DNA of 64,000 nt. It comes from Dasyornis broadbenti. Its lineage: Eukaryota > Chordata > Aves > Passeriformes > Dasyornithidae. Numbering within the stretch: position 1 is the first letter of the stretch; every line of letters begins with the position of its first letter. The position numbers and the translations under genes were made by a program. A model generated the notes under the pieces. The model did no database searches, was not told the DNA's origin, and saw nothing but the letters and a program-made list of their open reading frames with translations. The stretch is from contig VZRN01000631.1 in assembly GCA_013397935.1 (NCBI GenBank), positions 820,477 to 884,476 of the forward strand, in the 5' to 3' direction. Positions 50,226-61,811 of the stretch are shown here, in pieces.

Positions 50226-52263
50226 GTGGATGTCATTCCCAGCAGCCCCAGTTATTACAAGCCAGATCCCAGCCCTCTCTCCCACACTGCTCATGCTAAC
50301 ACATGGATAATCTGTCGATTTAAACAGGAATCCTTGGAGACTCTGGTGCTACCTGACCTACACGGCTGTGCCACCACGATGGTTCACTTGGAAAGGTAAG
50401 GACTTCCCAAACTCCTGCCCTGAGCCTGCTGGCCCAGACTCTGCCACCCTCAGACCAGCTTTAATATCCTCGTTATGACGCCAACGTACCCTCATTTACA
50501 CTAAGGAGGAAGGCGGGATGCTCATCACAGGAATCTGAATAATAACCTCAGGTCGATCGAAATTTCTGTGGTTCCAGAGCTCAGGAAAACCATACAAGCA
50601 CCACCAAAAAGCCAACTTGTACGCTGACAACTGATGACCATGTTTTATCTCTTGACCAAAGTGCCAGTCTAGACTAAATACACCCAAACCTTACATTTCT
50701 GGGCTTACACTGAATTACAGGCAGCTGAAGATATTTAATAATTAAAGCAGATTAAAACTGCAAGGCTTTAATTATTCAGTGTAACCATCCCTGTGGCAAC
50801 ACAACAGATAATAGTGCACTTTTCACACAGCTCCCTTGAGTGAAATCCCGCTCTTCGCAGATGCTGAGGTTTTTCATTTGTTTGCTGTTGATTTGGATTC
50901 TTTGCTTTTGCCACGGAATTCTGGCTTTCTTCTACATGGCAGAAGAGACTCGTGTTCTTCTCTAATGTTCTGACAGGTCTGAACTGGCTGCAGGTCATAG
51001 CAAAGAGACACAAAGAAAATTTGCACCAAATCTTAGAAAACATGACGCCAAAAATCCTTACCGATTCTACTCTTCACTATGGTAGATTCTGAAAGGTTGG
51101 GGTTTGGGGTTTTTTTCTGTTCAGCTGCATCCTCTGTATTCCCTGCAAAAGGCCATTTATGTGAATTTTTTAATCTTCCCATCATGAGGTTTTCCACTAA
51201 AAGATCTTTCTTCTTTTACAAAAATGAAGATTTTCCATTCATTGCCTGAGATGATTCCACGACTTTTCCTAATTTTAGATTTTACTTCAGTGAAACTTCT
51301 TCAAGGCAAATTTACAGTATGAAATTAACTTACAAATTGCCGAGGCGGTGTTTCCCCCAGTGTTGTTTTTATTCAGTACATACGTAACAAATCCTACTTC
51401 TCTCTGGATTTATTTTTTCCAGTAGACATTCAGTGAGATTTTGCAAGAGAGAACGAAGAGAAAAGCTATGCATTAGAAATTCATCCCTGTATTTTTAAGT
51501 CTGAAAATCTTACATAGAGCAGGTCATGGGACAGCATCCCACCCCAGGCATCTCTCATTTGCCCACTGAACCCCTAACTCAGCAAATCACTGTAGGTTTC
51601 AGTGACCTTGGTAATATTATAAGGGTCATATTTTCCCATGGATGGATTGTTCTGAAACAGTTTCTCCAGTGTGTCAGGAACACTGGCAGTTCTCTGGCAT
51701 CAGGCATGCGTATCCTCTTGGCTTCTTTTTTCCCTTAAACAAACACATTTGTTGTGTCTACCACTAGAGAAGTCTCCCTTCCCTGAAATTCAGCATTTTA
51801 ACATTTCTCCCTTTTTCTCTTTCCTCATTCTAACTGGGAAGGTGATAATAAACTACACCACTTCTGTGTTCTTGTAGAAATCCCCTTCTCATACTCCTAG
51901 GTGTGACTGTAGCAGTAAAACAATTGAAATATCTTTCACTTTTTAAACAGCAGCCCAGGAGTGTCATGGGCATAGAAGCAAGTCATTGCTAATCTCAGTA
52001 TTTATACTTTATTTAGAATGAAACAACCAAGCTCAAAATAGAGGAGACTTTTCCTTTCTCACCTCAAAATTATGTAGAGAAACCTTTAACAGTGAATCCA
52101 GGAGCCCCAAATTCTGGTTAAAAGTTCGAGACCCAAACAAACCTCTAAATCCTCTAGGACGTATAGACCAACCCTGCTCCATGGAAAAGGCTGACCCTGA
52201 AGAGGTTTCAAATGGGGTAGAATTTCTCCCAGAATTATATTTTGTGTAGCTTGTTGTCAAGTA
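50226..52263. other. Unique non-coding stretch
   Basis: No gene or repeat is recognised. Confidence 0.5.
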
Positions 52264-52287
52264 ATCATCATCATCATCATCATCATC
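52264..52287. repeat. (ATC)8 trinucleotide repeat
   Basis: Eight perfect ATC units. In the minus-strand frame 52033-52332 they read as a run of eight aspartates near the N-terminus of a 99-codon ORF. I recognise no domain in that ORF. Confidence 0.95.
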
Positions 52288-55124
52288 ATTTTCACTGGGG
52301 AATGGGTCCTCGTGGGCAGGGAAAAAAGCCATTTACTAACGACACCTTACACCAATTAACTTGGGTATAAACAATAACTATGAGAACCCTCTGCTAAAAT
52401 AGATACAGAAAGAGGGGTAAATAATAGTTCACATAACAAAGCTGTTACACAGCTTAATAAAGCTGTCAGTCACATAAATAACTTTTCCTATCAAAGGTGT
52501 ATTCAAACATCTGTTTGGGCAAAATAATTTCCATCACCGCTTTGAAAGTAAATCTAAAATGAAGCAATTTCTAACCCAATTTATTGTCTCATTTGCCATT
52601 TTGCTTTACAGTCAGGGGGAAATGAAAAACATAAACCCACTTGTACAAAGGAATTCTAATGATCATATCCAGTGCCACAATTTGTGTGAAAACACAATAT
52701 TTTCATTTTTAACATTGTTAGACATGTCAGCCATGATTTATCGAGCGTCACAAAATTTAATTTATGAAGGTAACTGCAACTATCATCACATTTCCTGCAG
52801 TCAGTGCTACTGTCAGAGCACACACGAAGAGTTCCTGATGAAGGTCAAGAGATTTTACACATTAATTCACATTAATTGTTTCAAAGCAGCAACCACCTCA
52901 GCAAAGAGCATTGTGGAGGATCATTAATTCCCTTCAAGAAAATAATACACAGGGAGGTGCCAAGAACTGACACCTAGAAAGTGAGAATGGAAATAACCGC
53001 CCGTAGCAAAACCATTACTTCAGGACGAAAACCAAATACATACAAAGAAGCATTGACCTTTCTCCTTGGCTGACCTCTAAATTCAAGGGATAATGAAGTA
53101 AAAATGAACAGAGCAGTGGACTCAAGATGTGAGCACTTTCTTGGAGTTTTTACATTTTGATATTCCCTGGGACTGGGCAATTCATCTAGGAAAAGATGAC
53201 TTAATGTGGGGTTTTTAGGACTGTTCAAGGTATTTAGGGAATCCTGCCCAACTGTGGGGTTGTTCGCTAGGTGTGAGAAGGGAGAAAAGAGGAAATTCCC
53301 AGTCTCTAAAAAAACACCATGTTTGAAAACCAAATGAGTAAGAAACTTGCTGACTCACTACCAAAGGGCATTGTGGAATTAATCATCCCTGCTCCTTCCC
53401 CAGAGGTCAGAAAGAATTAGTTTGCTGTCATATTTTTGGAGTATTTGAAATACCTAGAAACCAAATCAGCTGAAAAACACAGACCTTGGCTGGGAAGCTC
53501 TGGAAACGGTTTCTAACAGGGACCAAAATAGGCTTTTATGAACAGCTCTGAACTTACTCATGTTTTTTTCGATGAAGCTGTTATTTGAAAATATCCTCAC
53601 TCTGTATCTGTGGAGAAGCACAGGATTTGCATAATAGCAGCAAGAAGTCCATCTCCAGCATCTCCGCTGAATCCTGCTGACCTCACCTATTCAGGGCTAC
53701 AAGGCTGGTACCCTCCCACACTGACTTTCCTTTGCACCCAAAAATTTGCTAAAAAAAAATGTCATTAGCGCAGTAAGTACAAGAGCACCTCAAGAAAGAA
53801 GGGGGGAAAAAATAATCCATGTTTTGCAACACTAATCAGAAAAAAAGTTGCTTCAGACTCCAGATCTGCCTTCTTGCCTCAAATTGTGTTTCTAATTTAC
53901 CAGAACACGTGTGCTCTCAAGCACAAGTGTGTGTGTGCAGCTTAACTGACTTCACATACTTAGAGCTCAGTTCAGATATTTTGCTGGATCAGTTCGCACA
54001 ATCAAAATTGCAGAACTAACACCACACGTTATTTAACGCCTGTTAAAATATGCTTGTGTATTTAAACGTGTGTCATAATCTAAGTCTACAGCATTGCTCA
54101 AAGAACAAAGGTCACAAAGGTGGACGGTGAGTAGGGTGTGTTTGCAACACGCTGAAGGATGGAAAACCTTACTTATTTCACTTCTTACAAATACCTGCCA
54201 CTGATCAGCCCAGTTTTCTCCATATATCAACATCACGAGTAAGAACCGGCCCCGTTTGATAGAGTGTGGTAAAAAGGCAATTGGACTTTAACATCAAGGG
54301 CTGAACCCTTTCCTGTCGCAAAGAAGAAAATTAGTCTGCCAGTGGAAGTGAATTTATTCACAACAAGGAATTTGGAACCTATTTTCATCGCCATTGGATT
54401 TAGTACTCCTGAAAGAAAACTGTGATAACAAGAAAATCCTCTATACAGTGTGTGGGAATGGATCCCAGTATTTGTATGTCGAGCAACGTTAATGTTTAAT
54501 ACATATGTTTTCCCATTTTTACAGTCTTTTAAATGCATCAGGGTGACATTTATGAGGCCAAATTAACACAAGTTGTGGCCTTCTGATGGGATTCAGTTCC
54601 TGAAAGGCACACATTTGACTGATGATGCTTCAGCCACACAGTCGGTCTCCAAAGTACAAACAATACCCATAGAATAGAAACAAAGGAAAAACACTGAGAG
54701 CACTGAACAATAGATATTCAAGTTCATAGCACATGAAGGTTCCTGTGACACATGGATGTGCAATGATTTGTCTTTACATCATGATTCTCCCTTTGAAATA
54801 ATTTTTTTATATGGCTCTGAGGTCTGTTCCAAATCCCAGAGAGCTCCATGGGAAGATTCCCACTACCTCACTGAGCTTTGCAGCAGGCTCTGAAGCACAT
54901 CTGTATTGTTTTCCACACACACACACAGTTTGCACAAGCATGGAATGACAACACATTTGACAAGTCCAACCAGAAATTATATAAAGGTCTGGTTGCATTT
55001 CTTTAAACCTGGGCCTCCATTCCTCATTTTAAAAACCTGCTGAGCAGTTGAGTTTGAGAGGAGGGGATGAAGTGAATCTAAGAAGTATTAAGAGTAAGAA
55101 AGAAAACTCTAATTTTGGCTGAGC
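52288..55124. other. Unique non-coding stretch
   Basis: The plus-strand frame 52559-52927 (122 codons) starts with a hydrophobic segment and holds seven cysteines. It matches no family known to me and has no promoter or poly(A) signal in view. A minus-strand frame at 52974-53333 (119 codons) is featureless. A (CA)7 lies at 54914-54927. Confidence 0.5.
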
Positions 55125-55197
55125 CAGTGATTCACCACAGGACCCTGTGCAGGTCCTTATCTTCCTGTCCCTCCATTTTTCCATCTGTAAAACGGTC
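55125..55197 (+). mobile_element. MIR-type SINE relic
   Basis: 'caggaccctgtgcaggtcct', 'tatcttcctgtccctccatt' and 'tttccatctgtaaaacgg' align with the MIR core and 3' region ('tgaccttgggcaagtcactt aacctctctgtgcctcagtt tccccatctgtaaaatgg'). Only about 70 bp are recognisable. Confidence 0.55.
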
Positions 55198-55270
55198 ACA
55201 CGCACACACGGCATCACTAAAGCCAAATTCTGCATCTGACCAACAGTTCTCGAGCAAATACTGTGTCAAA

Positions 55271-55355
55271 CAAAACAAAATAAAATAAAATAAAATAAAA
55301 TAAAATAAAATAAAATAAAATAAAATAAAATAAAATAAAATAAAATAAAATAAAA
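55271..55355. repeat. Pentanucleotide microsatellite (CAAAA)2(TAAAA)15
   Basis: Two CAAAA units are followed by fifteen perfect TAAAA units at 55281-55355. It is the longest perfect microsatellite in the window and likely to vary in length. It starts about 70 bp after the MIR relic, but no A-tailed element lies directly before it. Confidence 0.97.
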
Positions 55356-58300
55356 TATGCTGTCATAAAGAGGAAAACAAATGCTGGAAAGTCAGCCCCT
55401 AATTTTCCAGTGGTTCTTTCTACCTCTTCTTTCAGTTCCTTTTACTTGCACGCATGGCCACTCATACGAAATAAATTATTTCGGAAATAAAGAGATCAAA
55501 TCGCCTTTTCCCGGGCACTTATAAAATTATGTTCCTGCAGAGTTTTCTACATGTGCTTCCTTAAAAACTGTGCTTTACTGAGACAATCCTAGTCAGGATC
55601 CAGGTCCTTTTCCCAGGCCCAACTACAGCAGCTGGCAGAGACAGACACGTGACCAGGGTAAAAGTGGAGAACTTCAAAATAAAGAAAGGTATGTTTTGAG
55701 AAAATGCAAAATGATTTAGTGGCAGTCCATAGTATTTCCTTCAGGCTAAAGCCGCCCTTTTTACTTCACAAAAGCTTCAAGTAGCCTTAAGTCTTACAAA
55801 AATAAATAAAACCAAACAATACATAAGATGCCTCTTTGCACCTCTCAGATTAAGTGACCTGAGCCTCCCTTCAGGCCAATTGCACATTACTACTGGGGAA
55901 TTGATTTAGAAGGGACCCTCCACAGGTATCTGACAGCTGTATAAACTATGGAGATAAAGCAACAATGCATCAGCACAGACCGAAAATCATTTAAGCAGCA
56001 GAAGGTTTGAAAATAAATATCCGATAGCTGAATTTACAATAGAATCATTCAGTTACTTACAAAGCAGAAGTGTTCTTATTTGCTTTAGAATACCTTTGCT
56101 GCAAGAAACTAAGCCTTGGTATTCCATTTATCCCTATTCCTTCACAGAGTTTCAGGTCCAAAAAATAGTGTTATGAGACAGTCGGGCATTTTACATAAAT
56201 AAGTCACTTAATGACATAAAATCCAGAGACTGAATGTTAGAACAGAGAGTAATTTTTAACATGAATCTTGCTCTCGTTGCATAAATTTGCATTATGTGAA
56301 GCCACAGTGATCCAAAAATCACTGGAGTCGGTAGAGAAACTCTCACTACTGAGATAGCCTCTGAGATAGCACAGATCATGAAAGGTTACACAAGCTTTGT
56401 CTGCCAGACCAAGGAAGGAAATTATTTCTAAGCTGATAGTTTTCCTTCTCTCACCCTGATGCTAAGAGGGTCCTTTACCTTCTGCAGTTACTGTGGCCTT
56501 TTCAGCATCCTCACAGGCCAAATCCATACTGGAGAACAGAAATCACATGCATGTTGTTTTTCTATGCTGACATATGTCCAGCTCATATTTCTCCTTTCAT
56601 GCAGAGTGATCTTCAGAAACTGCAACACGGTTATTTGATTTTAGAGAAACACTGAGATGTTATTCAAAGCAGTACATGCATATTCAAAACGTGCAGCCTG
56701 GCCTTACGACGCATCTCCATGTATCAAAAACCAGAGATTTTGGATGGCTGCTTAATATTTTTTTTTTGACTGCTCCACCCCATCGCTTTGTGGAGTTGTC
56801 TCAGCCCAGCTTGGCAGCAGTACCTGCACCCTGCTCGTGGGCTTCACACGCACAGAGGTTGCTGCGTATCTGCAGGCGAACGACATCTTTGGGACAGACC
56901 CTCAACGGAGGGAACATCCATGCACAGTCACTGAGGAGGTACCCGAAGCTTGCCCAAGCTAATCCCGCTGATCCTTGGCCTTTTACTTCCCGAGCAGTAA
57001 AATCCTTGTCAGTGATGCATGGGGAAGCCAACAATTCCTTGTGCTAGTTACAGAGGGGTAATATTTTCCAGTTGCCACGTCGGCAAGCTCCTGGCATTTA
57101 GCTGTGAGCAAATAACATTTTAACTATATAAAACAAGGTTGATGAGGTAATATAAAACATTACAGTGGCGCCCAATGGAGTCCCCCAGGTCAGAAACACG
57201 CAATTCAAAGTGTTCCAAAATAACAAACAGACTCTATGTACAATAGATTCTAATGACTCTAAAAAATGCCCTCGTAGCTGAGCTAATTTTAAAGAATCAA
57301 GTATTAATAGCAACTTCTTAAGGTCCCAGAAATACTTTCCTTAAATGAGCAGATTCACAGCCAAATGCACTCGCTGCTTGAAGATGTTTCTCTTCTCATG
57401 ATATTATAGATATAATACAGAATATATATAGATATATATAGAATCCAACAAGTTCTCCACAGAGCAGCAGAGAGTCCAGGTCCTGCCTGGAGCAAAAGCA
57501 TTGCACAAAGAGCTCCCACCTGCAGCAATTCCCCTGACACTGCTCAGGCGTGTCGGGACAGCGGGCAAGGAGCAGGGAACTCCTGCTCGACATGTCCCAG
57601 CCACCTCCTGCGCAGGGATCAACCTCAGGGCACACAGCCAGACCTTCGGATCTGCTGGTTGCAGCATCTGCTCCATCTGCCAAAGAGTCTCCTTTTACTC
57701 CCCCCAGCCAAGGTTAACCACCCTGGCTAAGAGAGAGAATCAGGCTCTTCTATATTCTGGAGAGAAAAACTGATTTCACAAAAAGGCTGCAAATGTAGTT
57801 TTCCTTCTCCAATGACTGTGAAGAAAGCTGAAAGAATTAATTTAGACTGGATGCCTAATTCTTAAATTCCTACATTTAAGTGGCATTTAACTCTTCAGAG
57901 TGTGGTGTTCCGGGTCTTCAATGCTAGAACACTACATTTTCTAACAGAAGGCAGAGTCTAACTGGAATTGTTGAAGTGAAGCACTGCAACAGCACAAATC
58001 AAGCTTTTGCACATCTGACAATTGCAGAAGTCCAGTGTCCTGAATTTATTCCAGGTTTTGGATCTTTTAGATTCATCTACTTTTTATTTTGCAATTTTCT
58101 CTGAAAATCAGTGGTTTTGTTTCAAGTCATGACTGTAAATTGAGATTCTCAACATTCTAGTATCTGAAGCTTGGATTAAATCCAGACTCCACAGTAATAA
58201 AATCCAAAGTTATGGATATGTTCAGGAATCAGAGCACAGAAGTCTGGACTATCACACTGACAGAGCTGCTGTTTCACTTGAGGAAAAGTTGTGGGGAGCA

Positions 58301-58831
58301 CACTGGAAAATTTGGGATCCAAGATAACGTTGCTCTTCCTTGTCCTCTAATGAAAAAGAATACACTGGATAGAGCTGGCTTCTGTTGTTTATTAGTCCCA
58401 AAAGGCCTACAGAGATTAGGCCATAGTATTTATTAAATTTTTCAAACCTGGCAGCAGAATAAGTGAGACATTCAGAACGAGGAATAATTTTCTATATGTT
58501 TTATCCTAAAATGGATATTACATTCACATCACCAGATAGTTTTTTATTGTAACAATAACAATAATGTGGTGTGTTCACAAACATGCAAGCGATAACTATT
58601 CAAACTTTCCTGCTACTCCACATCACAGAAAGCTGATATAACTGCATTCCAATGAAGTCTCATAGCACTGTAGTGATACTCCTTTCCTTTCTTCATGAAG
58701 CATATTGAGTATTTTTTCACGTTTCTTAGATCTTGGTTATCTGAGTTTCCCATTATTTCTGCAGTGAAAATTCTAATTCTTCTAATTTCATCATGTCCCA
58801 CATTTCATCATGCTCTTGTTGTGTTTCAATG
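55356..58831. other. Mostly unique stretch, with a PBS-like motif
   Basis: No gene is recognised. A short TA-rich patch lies at 57405-57440. At 57166-57175 'tggcgcccaa' equals the first ten bases of the retroviral primer-binding site for tRNA-Lys, with a TATA-like 'ctatataaaa' about 40 bp upstream. No LTR ends or retroviral frames were found, so chance is likely. Overlapping frames at 57396-57773 lie in a GC-richer patch and show no domain. Confidence 0.45.
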
Positions 58832-58851
58832 TGTGTGTACATGTACACACA
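58832..58851. repeat. 20-bp perfect palindrome of alternating purine/pyrimidine type
   Basis: TGTGTGTACATGTACACACA is its own reverse complement and almost entirely alternating purine/pyrimidine. It could therefore form a cruciform or Z-like structure. With one extra GT on the left, the symmetry extends to 'aatgtg...cacatt'. Confidence 0.9.
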
Positions 58852-59649
58852 TTCTCCATGTTTCTCGAGTCAATATTCCCCAAGGCACTCTTGAAGTGTA
58901 AAACAAAGAGGTGACTCAAAACAAGTGGAATATCCCTGATTTAGTAAGGGAAGAATGGGGTGTCAGTCCTCAAACTGCTGCTGCCCTTTAACCACCGAAA
59001 CCACACCACAAAACGTTACTTGCAGTGGAATAAGAGAGAAGAATTCCTTCCGTAAAATTTAATGAGTGTAATGTTTCTGTGTTTTACAGTGCGCAAGGTG
59101 TGAAAAACAGCTCAGTCTTAGCCCTGATGACATTTTCTCATAGGTGAAAGTAAAAATAGAGAGAGACCTGACATCTTGACATAAAGGCAGCGCGGTGCTA
59201 TGTTGCAAGGGTACTACGTACGAGTTTGGAGTGAAAGCACAGCATCTGATTCTAGTTCCGGACACAAAACGACACAAAGAGAAATTCGGGCATGGTTTCT
59301 CTTCGCAGCTAATAGAAAATACAGTGATTGGAGAATGATGAGGATGTAAGATTTTGGTGTTGGAGAGAAAAGAAAGTTAACCCAAAAGTATTAAGACAGA
59401 AACATCTCTCTGCGTTGTTCTAGAAAGTACCAGTCTAGAGTCAATGATTTCAATGTGTTCTGACAGGTGGTTGACATCAGAATATTTTACTTAGACTCCC
59501 TTGTGTTAAATAAGAGAGACAAGGGAATAGAATTGACCAGGAAAACGACAGGATAATGCAGTAGTACTCTTGTAGCATTTAAATTTCTACAGGAAATCCA
59601 AAATGTAAATTAAATATGTAAAGCAGTAGAAAAGATACTTTTTACAAGC
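58852..59649. other. Unique non-coding stretch
   Basis: No gene or repeat is recognised. Confidence 0.5.
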
Positions 59650-59767
59650 TGACACAAAATTTATAGATATGTCAAAATTACTGTCTTCTCAACTTATTTT
59701 TGTCATTGACAATGTTACAGAATGAAACAAGAATGTCAAAAATGTTTGCCTTGATAGTTTATTGTCA
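59650..59767. promoter_or_regulatory. Cluster of six TGACA/TGTCA half-sites
   Basis: TGACA or TGTCA occurs at 59650, 59670, 59701, 59707, 59734 and 59763. The pair at 59701-59711 forms TGTCA-T-TGACA, an inverted repeat with a one-base spacer (TTGTCATTGACAA with flanks). TGACA is the core bound by TALE homeodomain proteins such as MEIS, PKNOX and TGIF (family knowledge). Regulatory function is inference. Confidence 0.25.
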
Positions 59768-60856
59768 AAATGTCTCTCAAAACCACCATATTCTCAGTAA
59801 AAAAAAGTGATTTTAGTTAAGTTTCACTTCCTTCCAGAAACTCTGGTATGTATCTTTATGGTCAGCTCTATATTTGGGTAAAAAAATTACCATGAATCAG
59901 TTGCTCTGGTTTCATCCTTTATTTGTTCTTCCCTGTACCCAGTTACCACCCTGATTCAGGAAGCATTGCAGCATGTGCTAACTTTCAGCTACATGAATGA
60001 TCTCAAACCCTTCAGCAAAGGCTTGAAGGCAAACAGTTTTAGCTCTAATCAGTCACTAGATTTTTCACTTGACATTTTAGAGGACCCAAATCTACAGAAA
60101 AAAAAAAAAATAAAAAATTTTTAAAAGGGAAAAATCCCACAACCGAAAACACCCTGCACGGGTCAAAAAGACTGTAACACTAAAGACTCCAAAATTTAAA
60201 TATTAGCTCAAAACTTGAGAGAGAGGCGAGATCTTGACCACAGACCAAGAGACACCTTGCACACATTCTCACAGGTCAGCTCAGCTAATGCAGTGTTTCA
60301 GCCCCTCTTCTCTCTCCCAGTTTAGTGCCCCCCACAATATCCCAGGAAAAGGCAGTGTCACACTCGACTCCCACCAGCAGCTATTTTTATCTGCTTCCCT
60401 TATCCCAAGGAATGTTTTCACCATGGAGGACCACTGTATTTTCACAGCTATGGCATTATGGTAGATTAGTGTGAATCTCTTCCCCAGCCTTTAGATGGCA
60501 CAGCTCCATCCCAGCAGCTGATGTCCCACTGGGCAGGATTGTTTGTTTTGTTGTTTCGAGGTTGTTCTGATTTTTAAAACCATTTTGCCTCTGCCAGAGG
60601 GATTTATTTCTTCAATGACAGCAAAATGTTTATTTGCCCTCTATAGAAAAATTAATTAATGAATAAAATGAACCACAGTCATCACAGAATGAGGAGACAA
60701 TTTTTAATACAATCCAAAACCTCACATCAAACTTATTTGCTGGAACACATAGAACATGCAGGCTTATACCTGGATGACTTCAAGGATTGACTTGTTCCCC
60801 ACCACCAAAAGAGCACCAGCTCACATGGGGACCTCAGGGACCACATCTACACTCTC
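59768..60856. other. Unique non-coding stretch
   Basis: No gene is recognised. An A13/TA6 low-complexity patch lies at 60098-60124. Confidence 0.5.
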
Positions 60857-60895
60857 AAGGTCTTTTCCAACCTAGTTGATCCTGTGATTCTGTGA
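60857..60895 (+). mobile_element. Short CR1 LINE 3' end
   Basis: 'aaggtcttttccaacctagt' and 'tgatcctgtgattctgtga' are the last bases and octamer tail of a sense-oriented CR1. Only about 40 bp are recognisable, from a strongly truncated copy. Confidence 0.75.
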
Positions 60896-60926
60896 ACATG
60901 CTTGGCAATTATTTGATGAGTTCATC

Positions 60927-60950
60927 TGAGCATCTAATTATAGATGCTCA
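60927..60950. repeat. Perfect 10-bp stem, 4-nt loop hairpin
   Basis: TGAGCATCTA, loop ATTA, then TAGATGCTCA. The arms are exact reverse complements. It is not followed by a T run, so it is not terminator-like, and such terminators do not apply in a vertebrate. It lies about 30 bp after a CR1 tail but is not part of it. Confidence 0.9.
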
Positions 60951-61570
60951 AATAGGGTAGCTAAACCACACCCATAAAGTACAGATGAAGCCTCAGCCTG
61001 CTAGACCAAGACTCAAGAGAGCAGACAGGAATTTTTCCATGGATTTCCAAGTGTTTCAGACCTGCCCTGGGCAGTGTTGCTCGAGCAGATACTCATGGCA
61101 GATATACTGAGTCTGTTAATAGAGAATCAGGACAGTACGAGAGCAGGGCTATTTTGCAATCATACAACGTTTGCTGTCATGTCTCTGATTCGAATCCTAA
61201 ATCTTTATTATCCCAGCATTTTTTTCACCAGCTTGGAAGAATGTAGTGCATGAGATGATAACCTTCCCTGGAGTTTGCAATGTCTGCACTTCCTCAAACG
61301 TGGTTAAAAATTTACATGGCATAAGCAGCAGTGCAAATCCAAGAATCGTTTTTGCCTTTATACAGTACTGGGAAATAATGATTTTTTTTTTTTAATTATT
61401 ATTTTATTTTCCATTTTAAAAAAGGTAATTATTTGCTACATCAGCATTTTAGAAAGACTCTTCCAGACTGTTTGGGCTTGTACCATGGATATGGCCCTTC
61501 CCAAAATACGTTAAGTGACATTATCTGACAAGAGTATCTCAAATTCCATCATTCATGATTCCCTTTTTTT
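60951..61570. other. Unique non-coding stretch
   Basis: No gene is recognised. A T12 run lies at 61382-61393, followed by AT-rich low-complexity sequence. Confidence 0.5.
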
Positions 61571-61781
61571 TTATTTATGGGGTGGTTGTAGGCCTGATCT
61601 ACTCCATCACACTACTCTGTCCTAGTTTTATCTGAACTTTGAGTGCATACACTATGATTTACATAGACTAAAGAAAATTTATTATTTATGGGAACAGTAG
61701 TGTGATGAGCTAATCCACTACACTACTGTTCCAATTATTTAAATTTCAAGTGCATATAACTATGATTTACATAGATTAAAG
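61571..61781. repeat. Diverged tandem duplication of about 100 bp, with internal inverted repeat
   Basis: Copy 1 (61571-61673) and copy 2 (61682-61781) share, in the same order, 'ttatttatggg', 'tccatcacactact' / 'tccactacactact', 'gtgcata' and 'ctatgatttacataga'. The offset falls from 111 to 108 bp through small indels. Copy 2 also holds a perfect 13-bp inverted repeat, GGAACAGTAGTGT (61691-61703) and ACACTACTGTTCC (61720-61732), with a 16-nt loop. Copy 1 lacks its left arm. No known repeat family is recognised. Confidence 0.85.
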
Positions 61782-61782
61782 G

Positions 61783-61811
61783 AATAATAATAATATTAAT
61801 AATAATAATAA
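61783..61811. repeat. (AAT)n microsatellite
   Basis: Four AAT units, a one-base disturbance (ATT), then about five more. It directly follows the second copy of the tandem duplication. Confidence 0.9.

Noticed and set aside
61160..61200. tRNA B-box-like 'gattcgaatcc'
   Set aside because: No A box at the right distance and no cloverleaf could be formed with the flanks.
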